Shown piece after piece: positions 37,006-47,528 of a stretch of DNA of 64,000 nucleotides. Source of the DNA: Clostridium beijerinckii (GTDB taxonomy: Bacteria; Bacillota; Clostridia; Clostridiales; Clostridiaceae); assembly GCF_036699995.1 (NCBI RefSeq), contig NZ_CP144906.1, forward strand, positions 4,909,001 to 4,973,000, read 5' to 3'. Below the pieces are notes generated by a model. The model had not been told where the DNA came from and did not search any database. It saw only the letters and a program-made list of their open reading frames with translations. How positions within the stretch are numbered: the first letter of the stretch is position 1; each line of letters starts with the position of its first letter. A program made the position numbers and the translations under genes.

Positions 37006-37755
37006 TTACTTAGAATAATCAGAAGAATCTACTATAAACTTATTATGTAGCCTTTTTCCCATACTTTCAATAATATATAATACAGGTATTTGTGTTGTTA
37101 TATCACTAATCCCTAATCTTTCTTGTTGGACATAATACGATATATTAAGATCTGATATTTTCGATATTGTACAATTTTCACTATTTGTTATGCTTACAAG
37201 CGTAGTATTCTCTCTTTTTATATTACTTATATAATCAATAACCGTACGTGTTTCGCCTGAAACTGACATTGCTATTATTATTGAATCTTCATATAGCTTA
37301 TAATTTCTTGGAAAATATGGATCATCTATATACATAGAAAACTTACCAATTGATGAAAAATATCTGGCTGCATATTTACACAGTATTCCGGATGTTCCCG
37401 TTCCTATAAATACTACATTGCTTGCTTTCTTTATTAAATCGCAGAGTACGTTTAATTTTCTATCAAGCTCGCTATTATCTAATTTTTTAAAAAAATCAAC
37501 TATTATCGATGTATCATTATTTACTTTAGTACTTTCATTTTCTTCAAGATACAATTTTAATTTCACTTTAAATTCTGAATACCCTTCACAGTTCAACTTT
37601 TTACAAAACCTTAATATAGTTGTTGTTGACACATGTGCTTCGTCAGCTAATTCTCTAATTCTCATATAAACAACTTTTTCAATATTCTTCATTATATATC
37701 TGTATAGAGACAACTCTAAATCGTTTAAACTCTGGATAATTTCATAATTAAACAT
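37006..37755 (-). CDS. MurR/RpiR-family transcriptional regulator
   Basis: A 249-aa regulator with an N-terminal RpiR-type helix-turn-helix (residues about 1-75: RIRELADEAHVSTTTILRFCKKLNCEGYSEFK) and a C-terminal SIS sugar-phosphate-binding domain (about 105-225: VVFIGTGTSGILCKYAARYF, IIAMSVSGETRTVIDYI). Such proteins sense a phosphorylated sugar. It lies downstream of the 6-phospho-beta-glucosidase gene on the same strand and near the PTS genes, so a beta-glucoside or amino-sugar phosphate is a reasonable effector, but its targets are unknown. GAGG lies ten bases before the ATG. Confidence 0.9.
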   Translation of the reverse strand: MFNYEIIQSLNDLELSLYRYIMKNIEKVVYMRIRELADEAHVSTTTILRFCKKLNCEGYSEFKVKLKLYLEENESTKVNNDTSIIVDFFKKLDNSELDRKLNVLCDLIKKASNVVFIGTGTSGILCKYAARYFSSIGKFSMYIDDPYFPRNYKLYEDSIIIAMSVSGETRTVIDYISNIKRENTTLVSITNSENCTISKISDLNISYYVQQERLGISDITTQIPVLYIIESMGKRLHNKFIVDSSDYSK

Positions 37756-37860
37756 AATTTAATCAACCTCTTCCTTTATAACTAGCTTTTTTACATTCAT
37801 ATATACTTGAATATATTGTTGTCTTAAAATTTAAAACACTATACTAGTTAGCCTTTTATG

Positions 37861-37909
37861 ACTTTGGTAGATAGTATAATTTATCTTCATTGATACTATC
37901 CACCAAAGT
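37861..37909. terminator. Stem-loop in the GH1-rpiR gap
   Basis: ACTTTGGTAGATAGTAT (37861-37877) pairs with ATACTATCCACCAAAGT (37893-37909) with one mismatch. On the plus strand it is followed by TCTTTTAATTT. It could end transcription or be an RpiR operator; the sequence does not decide. Confidence 0.5.
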
Positions 37910-37993
37910 TCTTTTAATTTAAGTATACATTATTTGAAAAAAACTTTTAAGGCTATGTTTGTAAAAATTCCTTCCAGCTATATTATAAAAGCA

Positions 37994-38033
37994 AAATATA
38001 CCAAAGTGAAATTTCTTACACCTTGGTATATTT
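37994..38033 (-). terminator. Stem-loop after the 6-phospho-beta-glucosidase gene
   Basis: AAATATACCAA (37994-38004) pairs with TTGGTATATTT (38023-38033). It lies 67 bases after the GH1 stop. Its CCAA/TTGG core resembles that of the neighbouring stem-loop. No gene is seen in the rest of 37756-38099. Confidence 0.45.
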
Positions 38034-38099
38034 CATTTATATTAGTATCTATTTTTAAATACTATTATTTTATTCTAATATTATATTAATTATCTTTCA

Positions 38100-39560
<1,461 letters not shown>

Positions 39561-39685
39561 TTAATCATAATAAGTTGATTCCTATGAATTCAATATATCA
39601 TATACTGTAACCACTTTATATATTTTTTATAATTTAGGAACACATGCTACTTTTTAGGTATTTGTTTTTTTAGAAAACAAGTTGT

Positions 39686-39733
39686 TTTAAAAAAGCTGCT
39701 ACAGGCAAAAACTCTTTTTACCAGTAACAGCTT
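39686..39733 (-). terminator. Terminator of transketolase
   Basis: AAGCTGCTACAGG (39693-39705) pairs with CCAGTAACAGCTT (39721-39733) with two mismatches. The minus-strand stem is followed by TTTTTTAAAA. It lies in the otherwise empty 333-bp gap 39513-39845. Confidence 0.8.
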
Positions 39734-39845
39734 CATTAATAATATCCTTAAATTTTCTTATATACTTCTCATAATTATTTTTTACATTATAGTCTTATTT
39801 GAACACTTAGCTTACACTTTATCGTAGATTTAATTACTGTAACAT

Positions 39846-41837
39846 CTATTTCTTTGCTACATTAATAGCCTTTTCAACAACATTTTCTACAGTGAATCCA
39901 AATTTCTCGAATAGGATTTCTGCTTTACCTGATGCTCCAAAAGTATCTAAAGATATAACATCTCCATCAAGACCTACATATTTGTGCCATCCAAAGCTTG
40001 TTAATGCTTCTACTGCAACTCTTGCACGAACTTTATTTGGCATAACTGATTCTTTATAAGCCTCATCTTGAGCATCAAATAATTCAAATGATGGCATACT
40101 GATAACTCTTGCATCTATTCCTTTAGTTTCTAATTCAGCTGCTGCTTTGTATATTAATTCTACTTCTGAACCTGATGCCATTAAAAGTACATCTGGAGTT
40201 TCTTTCTTAGAATCTTTTAAGATATATCCACCCTTTAATGCTCTCTTAGGACATCCATCATATAGTGGTAACTTTTGTCTTGTTAATACTAGTGATGTTG
40301 GAGTAGTTCCATTAGTTACAGCGTAGTACCATGCTGCTGCAGTTTCTTTTGAATCTGCTGGTCTAAATACTGTCATGTTTGGCATACTTCTAAGAGCTGC
40401 TAATTGTTCTATTGGTTCATGAGTTGGTCCATCTTCCCCTACTCCAATACTATCATGTGTTAATACATAAGCTACTGGAAGATTCATAAGAGCTGATAAT
40501 CTCATAGCACCTTTCATGTAATCACTGAATACAAAGAATGTTGCACAGAATACTTTAAGTCCACCATGAGCATACATTCCGTTAGCGATAGCTGCCATAG
40601 CATGTTCTCTAACTCCAAAGTGAAGGTTTGATCCACTTCTATCTTCTGCTGAGAAATCTCCTCTATCGTTCATATGAGTTTTGTTAGATGGAGCTAAATC
40701 TGCTGATCCTCCAATAAAGTTTGGAATTAGTTTAGCCAATCTATTTATCATTATTCCTGAAGATTCTCTTGTAGCCATTTCTTTATCAAAGCTCCAAAGT
40801 TCTTCGTTGTTTAATAAAGCTTCTTTATCAAGTTCGCCACTCATCCATTTAGTATATTCTGCTGCAAGTTCTGGATAAGCTTTTGCATATGCTTTGAATA
40901 ACTCATTCCAAGCTTCTTCAGTCTTTTCACCTTTTGCTATGTGTTCATTCATATTTGTATACACTTCGTCTGGTACGTAGAATGCAGGTTCAGTCTTCCA
41001 TCCTAAGTTTTCCTTCATAGCTTTTACATTATCTGCTCCTAAAGGTTCACCATGTGCTGAAGCTTTTCCTTGTTTTGCTGGACATCCAAAACCAATTTGA
41101 TTTTTAACTATTATAATAGATGGTTTTGTTGTTTCTACTTTAGCTGCTTCTATTGCTTTTTCTATTGCATCTATATCATTTCCATCTGCTACATTTAGTA
41201 CTTGCCATCCATAAGCTTCGTATCTCTTAGCTACATCTTCTCTAAATGCTATGTCTGTATTTCCTTCAATTGAAATATTATTTGAATCATACAATACAAC
41301 TAATTTTCCAAGACCTAAAGTTCCAGCAAGAGATGATGCTTCTCCTGAGATACCTTCCATAAGACATCCGTCTCCAACTATAGCATATGTATAGTGATCA
41401 ACTATGCTATAATCTGGTTTATTGAATTTTTCTGCAAGATGTGCTTCTGCTATAGCAAAACCTACTGCATTACAAATGCCTTGTCCAAGTGGTCCTGTTG
41501 TTATTTCAACACCTTTTGTATGGCCATACTCTGGGTGTCCTGGTGTTAAACTTCCGAATTGTCTAAAGTTTTTAATATCCTCAACTGTAAGTCCATATCC
41601 AAATAAATGTAGCAATGAATATTCAAGCATTGAACCATGTCCTGCTGATAATACAAATCTATCTCTGTTATCCCATTCAGGGTTCTTTCCATTATGATTC
41701 ATCTTTGTCCATAATGTATAAGCCATTGTAGCCGATCCAAGTGGTAACCCTGGATGTCCTGATTTTGATTTTTCAATAGCATCTGCTGATAATACTCTTA
41801 TTGCATTAATAGATAATTTATCTAATTCTCTACTCAT
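39846..41837 (-). CDS. tkt: Transketolase
   Basis: Moves two-carbon units between pentose and other sugar phosphates with thiamine diphosphate. The 663-aa product shows the family landmarks: [11 protein letters not shown] near residue 26, [14 protein letters not shown], the cofactor motif from [19 protein letters not shown] to DSNNIS, and in the C-terminal half [21 protein letters not shown] and [21 protein letters not shown]. The ATG at 41837 has GAGG six bases upstream; an in-frame start 12 bases upstream overlaps that site. It follows transaldolase on the same strand, but with 646 bases of repeat-rich DNA between, so it may have its own promoter. Confidence 0.96.
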   Translation of the reverse strand: MSRELDKLSINAIRVLSADAIEKSKSGHPGLPLGSATMAYTLWTKMNHNGKNPEWDNRDRFVLSAGHGSMLEYSLLHLFGYGLTVEDIKNFRQFGSLTPGHPEYGHTKGVEITTGPLGQGICNAVGFAIAEAHLAEKFNKPDYSIVDHYTYAIVGDGCLMEGISGEASSLAGTLGLGKLVVLYDSNNISIEGNTDIAFREDVAKRYEAYGWQVLNVADGNDIDAIEKAIEAAKVETTKPSIIIVKNQIGFGCPAKQGKASAHGEPLGADNVKAMKENLGWKTEPAFYVPDEVYTNMNEHIAKGEKTEEAWNELFKAYAKAYPELAAEYTKWMSGELDKEALLNNEELWSFDKEMATRESSGIMINRLAKLIPNFIGGSADLAPSNKTHMNDRGDFSAEDRSGSNLHFGVREHAMAAIANGMYAHGGLKVFCATFFVFSDYMKGAMRLSALMNLPVAYVLTHDSIGVGEDGPTHEPIEQLAALRSMPNMTVFRPADSKETAAAWYYAVTNGTTPTSLVLTRQKLPLYDGCPKRALKGGYILKDSKKETPDVLLMASGSEVELIYKAAAELETKGIDARVISMPSFELFDAQDEAYKESVMPNKVRARVAVEALTSFGWHKYVGLDGDVISLDTFGASGKAEILFEKFGFTVENVVEKAINVAKK

Positions 41838-42039
41838 CTTTATCCTCATTTCATAGACATATTTTTTTATAAGTTCTTAGTTGTGCTAATTAAATCACAT
41901 GCTGCGCTTCACATTCATTTCAAAAAAGAAATGATCTTAGCTGTCCTTCATTCTCTTTTCAAAAGGTACCGATTTTACTACACCTTTTTAAATTGTTACC
42001 TTTTTTTATTGGTTTCTTTTTAAATTGTTTTATGTTTTC

Positions 42040-42122
42040 ATTCATATATTCTTAAATTCTTAAATTCCTATGTTCTTTTATTCTTAACTTCTTATATTCT
42101 TATATTCTTAAGAATATATATT
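42040..42122. repeat. Degenerate ATTCTTA-type short tandem repeat
   Basis: The plus strand shows about eight copies of ATTCTTA/ATTCTTAA or close variants spaced 7-14 bases apart, ending at TTCTTAAGAA. It sits in the leader of tkt, and the minus strand is purine-rich. No gene is present. Confidence 0.7.
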
Positions 42123-42285
42123 TTTATCTCTGTCATTTGGAACATGAATAAATCATAAATGATAGTCATACTTTTGCGAAAGCATTGTATCAAAATATTT
42201 ATCCATAAACATTTATGCCTTCCTAATTTCAGAATCTAGCTATCATATCTCCAAATTACTCTTCCATTTTCGAAATATATCTGCA

Positions 42286-42481
42286 CTAGAAATAAGTAAC
42301 ATATTTTGTGGAGTGTTCATTAGAAATTGTGTTGGTAGTGCTTCTTGATTATAAGTTGTTCCAAATGTGCTTGTTCAGAGCTTGTCTTTGAAGCAAGCAT
42401 TTTGGGTACAACTTATAATCTTAGAAGCACTCAACAAAATTTCTTAGGAACCGGAACCAAAATATGTTTCTTATTTCGACG
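42286..42481. repeat. Dispersed palindromic repeat, copy B
   Basis: A 196-bp element whose two arms of about 85 bases are imperfect inverted copies, so it can form one long hairpin. Shared arm blocks include GAAATAAG-AACATATTTTG, TTATAAGTTGT and AGTGCTTCT. The right end stops 3 bases before the transaldolase stop codon at 42484, so it could act as that gene's 3' hairpin. Same family as 23305-23624 and 55204-55395. Confidence 0.88.
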
Positions 42482-42483
42482 GC

Positions 42484-43131
42484 CTATTTTCCGAATGCTG
42501 CTGCCCAGTCTGCTTTGAATTTTTCTAATCCTTGATCTGTTAATGGGTGTTTTAACATTTGCATTACTAAGCTATAAGGTACTGTTGATATATCTGCACC
42601 TGCTTTTGCTGCTTCTATTACATGAATTGGGTTTCTTACGCTTGCTGCAATTATTTCTGTTTCTATTCCATGAACTGCAAATATTTCTGCTATATCTCTA
42701 ACTAAATCCATACCTATCATTGAGATGTCATCTACTCTTCCAAGGAATGGGCTTACATATGTTGCTCCTGCATTTGCTGCAAGTAAAGCTTGTGTTGCTG
42801 AGAATATTAATGTTACATTTGTTTTAATTCCTTCACTTGCTAATACTTTAGTTGCCTTTAAGCCTTCAGCTGTCATTGGAATCTTTACTATCATATTCTT
42901 ATGAATCGCTGCAATTTCTCTTCCTTCTTTTATCATTCCTTCAGCATCTTCACTTACAACTTCTCCACTTATTGGTCCATCAACTATTTCTGTTATTTCT
43001 TTAATAACTTCATTGAAGTCTCTTCCTTCTTTTGCTATTAGTGATGGATTTGTTGTTACACCACATATTACTCCCATTTCATTTGCTTCTTTAATGTGTT
43101 CCACATTTGCTGTGTCTAAAAAAAATCTCAT
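42484..43131 (-). CDS. tal: Transaldolase (small type)
   Basis: Transfers dihydroxyacetone units in the non-oxidative pentose-phosphate pathway. The 215-aa length fits the short transaldolase/fructose-6-phosphate aldolase subfamily. Signatures: [31 protein letters not shown] at the N-terminus and the Schiff-base lysine in [12 protein letters not shown] (about residue 83), then [37 protein letters not shown] precedes the ATG. It follows hxlB by 39 bases and ends the lacI-kinase-hxlAB-tal operon. Confidence 0.93.
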   Translation of the reverse strand: MRFFLDTANVEHIKEANEMGVICGVTTNPSLIAKEGRDFNEVIKEITEIVDGPISGEVVSEDAEGMIKEGREIAAIHKNMIVKIPMTAEGLKATKVLASEGIKTNVTLIFSATQALLAANAGATYVSPFLGRVDDISMIGMDLVRDIAEIFAVHGIETEIIAASVRNPIHVIEAAKAGADISTVPYSLVMQMLKHPLTDQGLEKFKADWAAAFGK

Positions 43132-43170
43132 TTTAATCTACCCCTTTATTAATTATAATTCTTAAAACTA

Positions 43171-43713
43171 TTATTCTACATTTATATGATTTTTTGCTGC
43201 TTCGCTATCTGATAAATTATCTCTTCTACTCATTAATAAACACAAGTCATCTAATACTATGTGGACAGATTGATCAAATAATGAACTTAGTAGTTGAATT
43301 GACGAAACACCGGTATCATTCTTTGTTTTTCCTGGAACCTCAAGTACAAGATCTGATACTTCTGCAAGTGGAGAGTCCTTTTTACTTGTAACTCCAACTA
43401 TAGTTAAGCCTAAATCCTTTGCTGCTTTTGCATTGCTTAATGTATTTTTTGTTTTTCCAGAACCTGATATTGCAACATATATATCTCCCTTTTTGAGAGC
43501 TGGTGTAATTGTCTCTCCCATAACATAAGAATTATAACCAATATGCATCAAGCGCATTGCAAATCCCTTTGCTTGAAATCCGCTACGACCTTCGCCATCT
43601 ACAAAAATCTTTTTTTCTTTTTTGAATACACCCATTATTTTTTTAATCTCTTCTTCATCAACTTTGCTTATTACATCTTTAATTTCTTCTAATATTTGAT
43701 CTATTACTCTCAT
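43171..43713 (-). CDS. hxlB: 6-phospho-3-hexuloisomerase
   Basis: Interconverts D-arabino-3-hexulose-6-phosphate and fructose-6-phosphate (RuMP pathway, formaldehyde fixation or its reverse). The 180-aa product is a SIS-domain protein: KKIFVDGEGRSGFQAKGFAMRL with a sugar-phosphate loop, GDIYVAISGSGKTKNT, and VTSKKDSPLAEVSDLVLEVPGKTK, matching PHI/HxlB. Its ATG overlaps the hxlA stop by four bases (ATGA), so the pair is translationally coupled. Confidence 0.92.
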   Translation of the reverse strand: MRVIDQILEEIKDVISKVDEEEIKKIMGVFKKEKKIFVDGEGRSGFQAKGFAMRLMHIGYNSYVMGETITPALKKGDIYVAISGSGKTKNTLSNAKAAKDLGLTIVGVTSKKDSPLAEVSDLVLEVPGKTKNDTGVSSIQLLSSLFDQSVHIVLDDLCLLMSRRDNLSDSEAAKNHINVE

Positions 43714-44333
43714 TTATCTATTACTCCCTTAAACTCTTTTACTTTTTCCATCTTATCATCAGCACTAGTTATTGCTGATCCTACTATAACTAACTCTATA
43801 TTATATTTATTCAATTCTGGTATGGAATCTAATGTTATTCCTCCTGCAACTGCAATTCTTTTAATTGAAGGAAACTGTTCTTTAAATCTCTTTACTGTTC
43901 CACCTGGGTTGGCTAGTTTTTCTTTATCAATAGAGGCATGTATACAATAAATAGCACTGCTGAAATGTGATATTTCATTAATTTTTTCATCTGAACATTC
44001 TAATAAATCTATCATCATTGTTCCATTATATTGCTCAGAAACTTCGTAACATTTTTCTATAGTACCAAGTGATGCACTCCCCATCACAGTTAGGATATCA
44101 AATCCTTGTCTAAAACCTTGTTCAAATTCATAAGCACCTTCATCACTTGTCTTTATATCTCCCAGTATTTGAGATTTACTTTTTTTGCTTGTTATATCTT
44201 TTAATTTAAGAAGTCCATAGTCTTTTATTAAAGATGTTCCAATCTCAATAATATCTGCTAATCCATCAAAAGTTTTAACTAAGTTTTCTGCTTTCTCTAA
44301 AGACACCCTATCTATTGCAACTTGTAACTTCAT
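43710..44333 (-). CDS. hxlA: 3-hexulose-6-phosphate synthase (HPS/KGPDC family)
   Basis: A 207-aa TIM-barrel of the orotidine-decarboxylase superfamily: LQVAIDRVSLEKA, IIEIGTSLIKDYG, ILGDIKTSDEGAYE with the DxKxxD motif, and AVAGGITLDSIPEL. HPS condenses formaldehyde with ribulose-5-phosphate, or runs in reverse to make ribulose-5-phosphate from fructose-6-phosphate. 3-keto-L-gulonate-6-phosphate decarboxylases have the same fold; the overlapping hxlB gene favours HPS. AAGGAGGATGAA precedes the ATG, 18 bases after the kinase gene. Confidence 0.87.
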   Translation of the reverse strand: MKLQVAIDRVSLEKAENLVKTFDGLADIIEIGTSLIKDYGLLKLKDITSKKSKSQILGDIKTSDEGAYEFEQGFRQGFDILTVMGSASLGTIEKCYEVSEQYNGTMMIDLLECSDEKINEISHFSSAIYCIHASIDKEKLANPGGTVKRFKEQFPSIKRIAVAGGITLDSIPELNKYNIELVIVGSAITSADDKMEKVKEFKGVIDK

Positions 44334-44351
44334 TTCATCCTCCTTAAATTC

Positions 44352-45317
44352 TCATGAAACTTTTCTTTTATGATTTTTTAAAAAATTATCTAATTCATTT
44401 ACTGTTGGTAATCCCTCATTATCACTTAAATGCATTACTTGAATTCCACCAATAGCGTTTCCTCTTTCTAAAATTTTATTATCTTCAAGATTTTCTAAAA
44501 TTCCGCTAATAACGCCTGCTGCAAATCCATCTCCTGCTCCTACTGTATCTAAAACTGGAACTTCAAAGCTTGGACATTCAGCCTCTTTTATTTGTCCATT
44601 TTCTAATTTCTCCCTAGAATATGAACCAGTAGTTCCCATTTTTATAACTACCTTTTTTACACCTTTGTCTAAATAGAAATCAGCAATCTCTTCCTTGGAA
44701 TTTTTCCCTGTAAATAATTTTCCTTCACTGAAACCAGGTAATACAATATCTGATTTAACTGCTAACTCATTAGTCACTTGAATCATCTTTTCCTTGCTCT
44801 CCCATAGTACGGGTCTTGGATTAGGATCAAAAGTAACAAGCATACCATTTTCGTGAGCTTTTTCTATAGCTTTAAATGTTGTTTCTAAAGTTGTTTCGCT
44901 TAATGCTGGAAAAATTCCTGTAATGTGAAGCACCTTTCCATCTGAAAAACTTATTCCATCTAAAATATCCTTAGTTATTCTTGATGCTGCTGCCCCTTTT
45001 CTAAAATATAGTACCTCTGGATCTCCCTCATCAGTTCTATTTTTAAATTGAAATCCTGTTGGCGCTTCTTTATATGTCTTTACAAAAGTTGCATCTATAT
45101 TTTCATTTTCTAGATATTTCTTTACATATTGCCCAAATGGATCTTCTCCAACTTGGCTTATATATGTAACTGTATGTCCAAGTCTTCTTAGTCCCATAGC
45201 TACATTAAGTTCTGCTCCAGCAATTAACCTTGTAAAATGTTCTACACTGCTAAGATGTTCTTTAGTATCTGCTAAAAACATTACCATTGGTTCACCAATT
45301 GTAATAATCTCACTCAT
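44352..45317 (-). CDS. PfkB-family sugar kinase, KdgK-like
   Basis: A 321-aa ribokinase-fold kinase: ITIGEPMVMFLADTKEHL at the N-terminus, AGAELNVAMGLRRLGHTVTYISQVGEDPFGQYV, and the C-terminal signature VPVLDTVGAGDGFAAGVISG with the catalytic Asp. It resembles 2-dehydro-3-deoxygluconokinase, yet no KDPG aldolase gene is near, so the substrate may be another hexulose or sugar acid. The ATG at 45317 has AAGGGTG six bases upstream and is preferred over a start 24 bases further out. It lies between the TIM-barrel isomerase and hxlA in a tight operon. Confidence 0.88.
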   Translation of the reverse strand: MSEIITIGEPMVMFLADTKEHLSSVEHFTRLIAGAELNVAMGLRRLGHTVTYISQVGEDPFGQYVKKYLENENIDATFVKTYKEAPTGFQFKNRTDEGDPEVLYFRKGAAASRITKDILDGISFSDGKVLHITGIFPALSETTLETTFKAIEKAHENGMLVTFDPNPRPVLWESKEKMIQVTNELAVKSDIVLPGFSEGKLFTGKNSKEEIADFYLDKGVKKVVIKMGTTGSYSREKLENGQIKEAECPSFEVPVLDTVGAGDGFAAGVISGILENLEDNKILERGNAIGGIQVMHLSDNEGLPTVNELDNFLKNHKRKVS

Positions 45318-45342
45318 TTTTTTCACCCTTTCCGTTGCCAAT

Positions 45343-46083
45343 CTATAGCAAAATTTTTCTTACTTCCTCTAATTCTCCTCGTATATCTTCATTTCTAATT
45401 GGATATTCGATCATTACTGGCACATTATTAGATAACTTCTTTAACATTGCCTTCCAATTAATTTGTCCTTTTGACAGTAAAGTTGTAGTAGGCTTATTAT
45501 TTAGAAACTCTACATTTTTTAAATGAAATACTGTAATAGCTGAACGTAAGATATCAAATGCATTTTCAGGATCTTCATTCTGCCAATACCAATTTCCTAA
45601 ATCGAAAGTATATCCAATTGGTAATGAATTTTTATTTATAATATCAATAGCACTTATTACACATTTCAAATTTCCATTTTCAGGAGTTTGATCATTTTCT
45701 ATTGTTACTTTAATCTCAAATTTATAAATAATATCTCTTAATTTTTTTATTTCATCTAAGCTTAAATCTACTAAGTCACCTATGTTGAATTTTATATGAG
45801 TTGCCCCCATCAGTTTTGCTTCCTCAAAATAGACATTAATATCTGGATTTAATTTCTTTTCATAAGCTACTTTCTCCGGAACTGAATAATATAATTCCAT
45901 TCCAAATCCTTTAGCTAATTTACTTATAATCGGAATTTCTTCCGCTAAGTTCTTTAGACATTCTCTTCTTATTTCGGCTATATGAACACCTAACACCTCT
46001 ATTTGCTCTAATATTTGTTGTTGTTTTATCCCTTTGTCTAATTCATTTTTAAATACTAATAAATTTATACCCAGTTGATTCAT
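45343..46083 (-). CDS. Sugar phosphate isomerase/epimerase-like TIM barrel
   Basis: A 246-aa AP-endonuclease-2-type TIM barrel: LGVHIAEIRRECLKN, AKLMGATHIKFNIGDL, KVTIENDQTPENGNL, IGYTFDLGNWYWQNEDP and VFHLKNVEF. The Glu, Asp and His positions fit the metal-binding barrels of the xylose isomerase-like superfamily (ketose 3-epimerases, inosose isomerases). The reaction cannot be read from sequence. The ATG at 46083 has GGGG six bases upstream; a GTG 12 bases further out overlaps that site. It starts 12 bases after the lacI stop. Confidence 0.8.
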   Translation of the reverse strand: MNQLGINLLVFKNELDKGIKQQQILEQIEVLGVHIAEIRRECLKNLAEEIPIISKLAKGFGMELYYSVPEKVAYEKKLNPDINVYFEEAKLMGATHIKFNIGDLVDLSLDEIKKLRDIIYKFEIKVTIENDQTPENGNLKCVISAIDIINKNSLPIGYTFDLGNWYWQNEDPENAFDILRSAITVFHLKNVEFLNNKPTTTLLSKGQINWKAMLKKLSNNVPVMIEYPIRNEDIRGELEEVRKILL

Positions 46084-46095
46084 AACTATCCCCAC

Positions 46096-47145
46096 TTATT
46101 TTTTTATATTTCTTGTTGAGTAATTTAGATGTATTTTAACCGGAATTTCTTCTAAGACAAAATCATCTTTTCTACTTCCATCTATTCTTTCAAATAGTAG
46201 CTTAGCTGCTCTTTCTCCCATTTCATATGGGTTCTCATCTATTGATGTAATCCCTGGGCCAATTAAGCGTGCCCATTTCTCCTCAGCAAAACCAAATATA
46301 CCGATATCTACTCCAATTCTTATATTTAAATCATATAAACATTCTATAAGAACCTTTAAAATTTCATCATTATTTGCAAAGAAACAGATATTCTTATCTT
46401 TATTTTTATTTAGAATATTTTCTATACTTTCTTTTATTTCTTTTATATCATTTTTTTTGATAATATTAGTTTCTCCCGACGTATTTGCATTTCTAGATAG
46501 AAATTCTTCCATTGCTTTCTTTCTCTCTATTCTTGAACTTATCCCATTTATGTCTTCTGAAAAATATACATAATGATCATAATCATTCTTTAGCAACTCA
46601 TCTAATATGTTTTTTGTTACCTCTGCATTATTCATTGTCACCGAATCATAAATTAATGGATTTATAAATCTATCCAATAATACTATTGGTTTAAAATTAT
46701 CACTATCCTTAAACTCTTGTAAATATTTATAGTTATTACCCGTAGTATTAACTAGTAAACCATCAACTTGGCTATCTAACAGGGATTCTATGTTCTCTCT
46801 TTCTCTCTCTGCTAGATTGTCAGCATTTGTTACCAGTAGCTGATAATTATTTGCTCTACATACGTCATTTATTCCTTTAATTAGTAATGAAGAAAATGGG
46901 TTTCCTATATCTGCAATTGTTACCCCAATTATATTGGAATTTTTAGCTTTTAGTGTTTGAGCTATACGATTTGGTCTATATTTTAATACTTTAATTGCCT
47001 CATCTATTTTTTCTTGAGTTTCTTGTGACATAAATTCAAAATTTTTGTTTAGATATCTAGATATTGTTGTCTTAGAGACTCCTACATAAGCAGCAACATC
47101 TGCAATTGTTACGTTCTTTTGTTTATCTGTAGAATTTTTCAGCAT
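46096..47145 (-). CDS. LacI-family transcriptional regulator
   Basis: A 349-aa repressor. The N-terminal helix-turn-helix reads VTIADVAAYVGVSKTTISRYLNKNFEFMSQET, then a hinge helix YRPNRIAQTLKAKNSN, and a periplasmic-binding-type effector domain (about 65-345) with IIGVTIADIGNPFSS, DGLLVNTTG and IGIFGFAEEKWARLIGPGITSIDENPYEMG. First gene of the operon continuing through the isomerase, kinase, hxlA, hxlB and tal. It carries its own operator at about +5 to +25, so it is autoregulated. GGAGGAATAAGTT precedes the ATG. The effector is unknown. Confidence 0.93.
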   Translation of the reverse strand: MLKNSTDKQKNVTIADVAAYVGVSKTTISRYLNKNFEFMSQETQEKIDEAIKVLKYRPNRIAQTLKAKNSNIIGVTIADIGNPFSSLLIKGINDVCRANNYQLLVTNADNLAERERENIESLLDSQVDGLLVNTTGNNYKYLQEFKDSDNFKPIVLLDRFINPLIYDSVTMNNAEVTKNILDELLKNDYDHYVYFSEDINGISSRIERKKAMEEFLSRNANTSGETNIIKKNDIKEIKESIENILNKNKDKNICFFANNDEILKVLIECLYDLNIRIGVDIGIFGFAEEKWARLIGPGITSIDENPYEMGERAAKLLFERIDGSRKDDFVLEEIPVKIHLNYSTRNIKK

Positions 47146-47300
47146 AACTTATTCCTCCATTCAATACTTTTATTATCAATCTTAACTGTCAAAGATTCAA
47201 TAATTTATGCTACTATTCTCTATTTTTCTTTAACATATTTATTAATCAACTCAATCAGATTAAATCACTTTAACAATCGTATTCATTACTAGTTTATCGT

Positions 47301-47362
47301 TTTAGTTTACCGGTTTCTAAAGTGACAATATAATGTTAAGACTTTCACCAAAAAATGTCAAG
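47301..47362 (-). promoter_or_regulatory. Promoter and LacI-type operator of the lacI-hxl-tal operon
   Basis: On the minus strand, TTGACA (47356-47361) is followed after 17 bases by TAACAT (47333-47338). Just downstream, 47301-47321 is a palindrome-like site centred on ACCGGT with outer TTTAG/CTAAA arms. Between the promoter boxes, TGAAAGTCTTAACA is a degenerate CcpA site. The module repeats almost exactly upstream of the MFS gene. The rest of 47146-47528 is leader and the 3' side of the MFS gene, with only a weak stem-loop. Confidence 0.8.
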
Positions 47363-47528
47363 CCATTACTAACGATCATTTATATAATAATCTGATTAAG
47401 TTTATTATTCTAGATATCCTTTACAAAAATTTTAAATAAAAGACTTACCTCTATCTCTTAAATATTAAGTCTAGTTTGTATAAGATTCTTTTTATACTAT
47501 AAATTCAATAACCTAATGAATTACTAAT

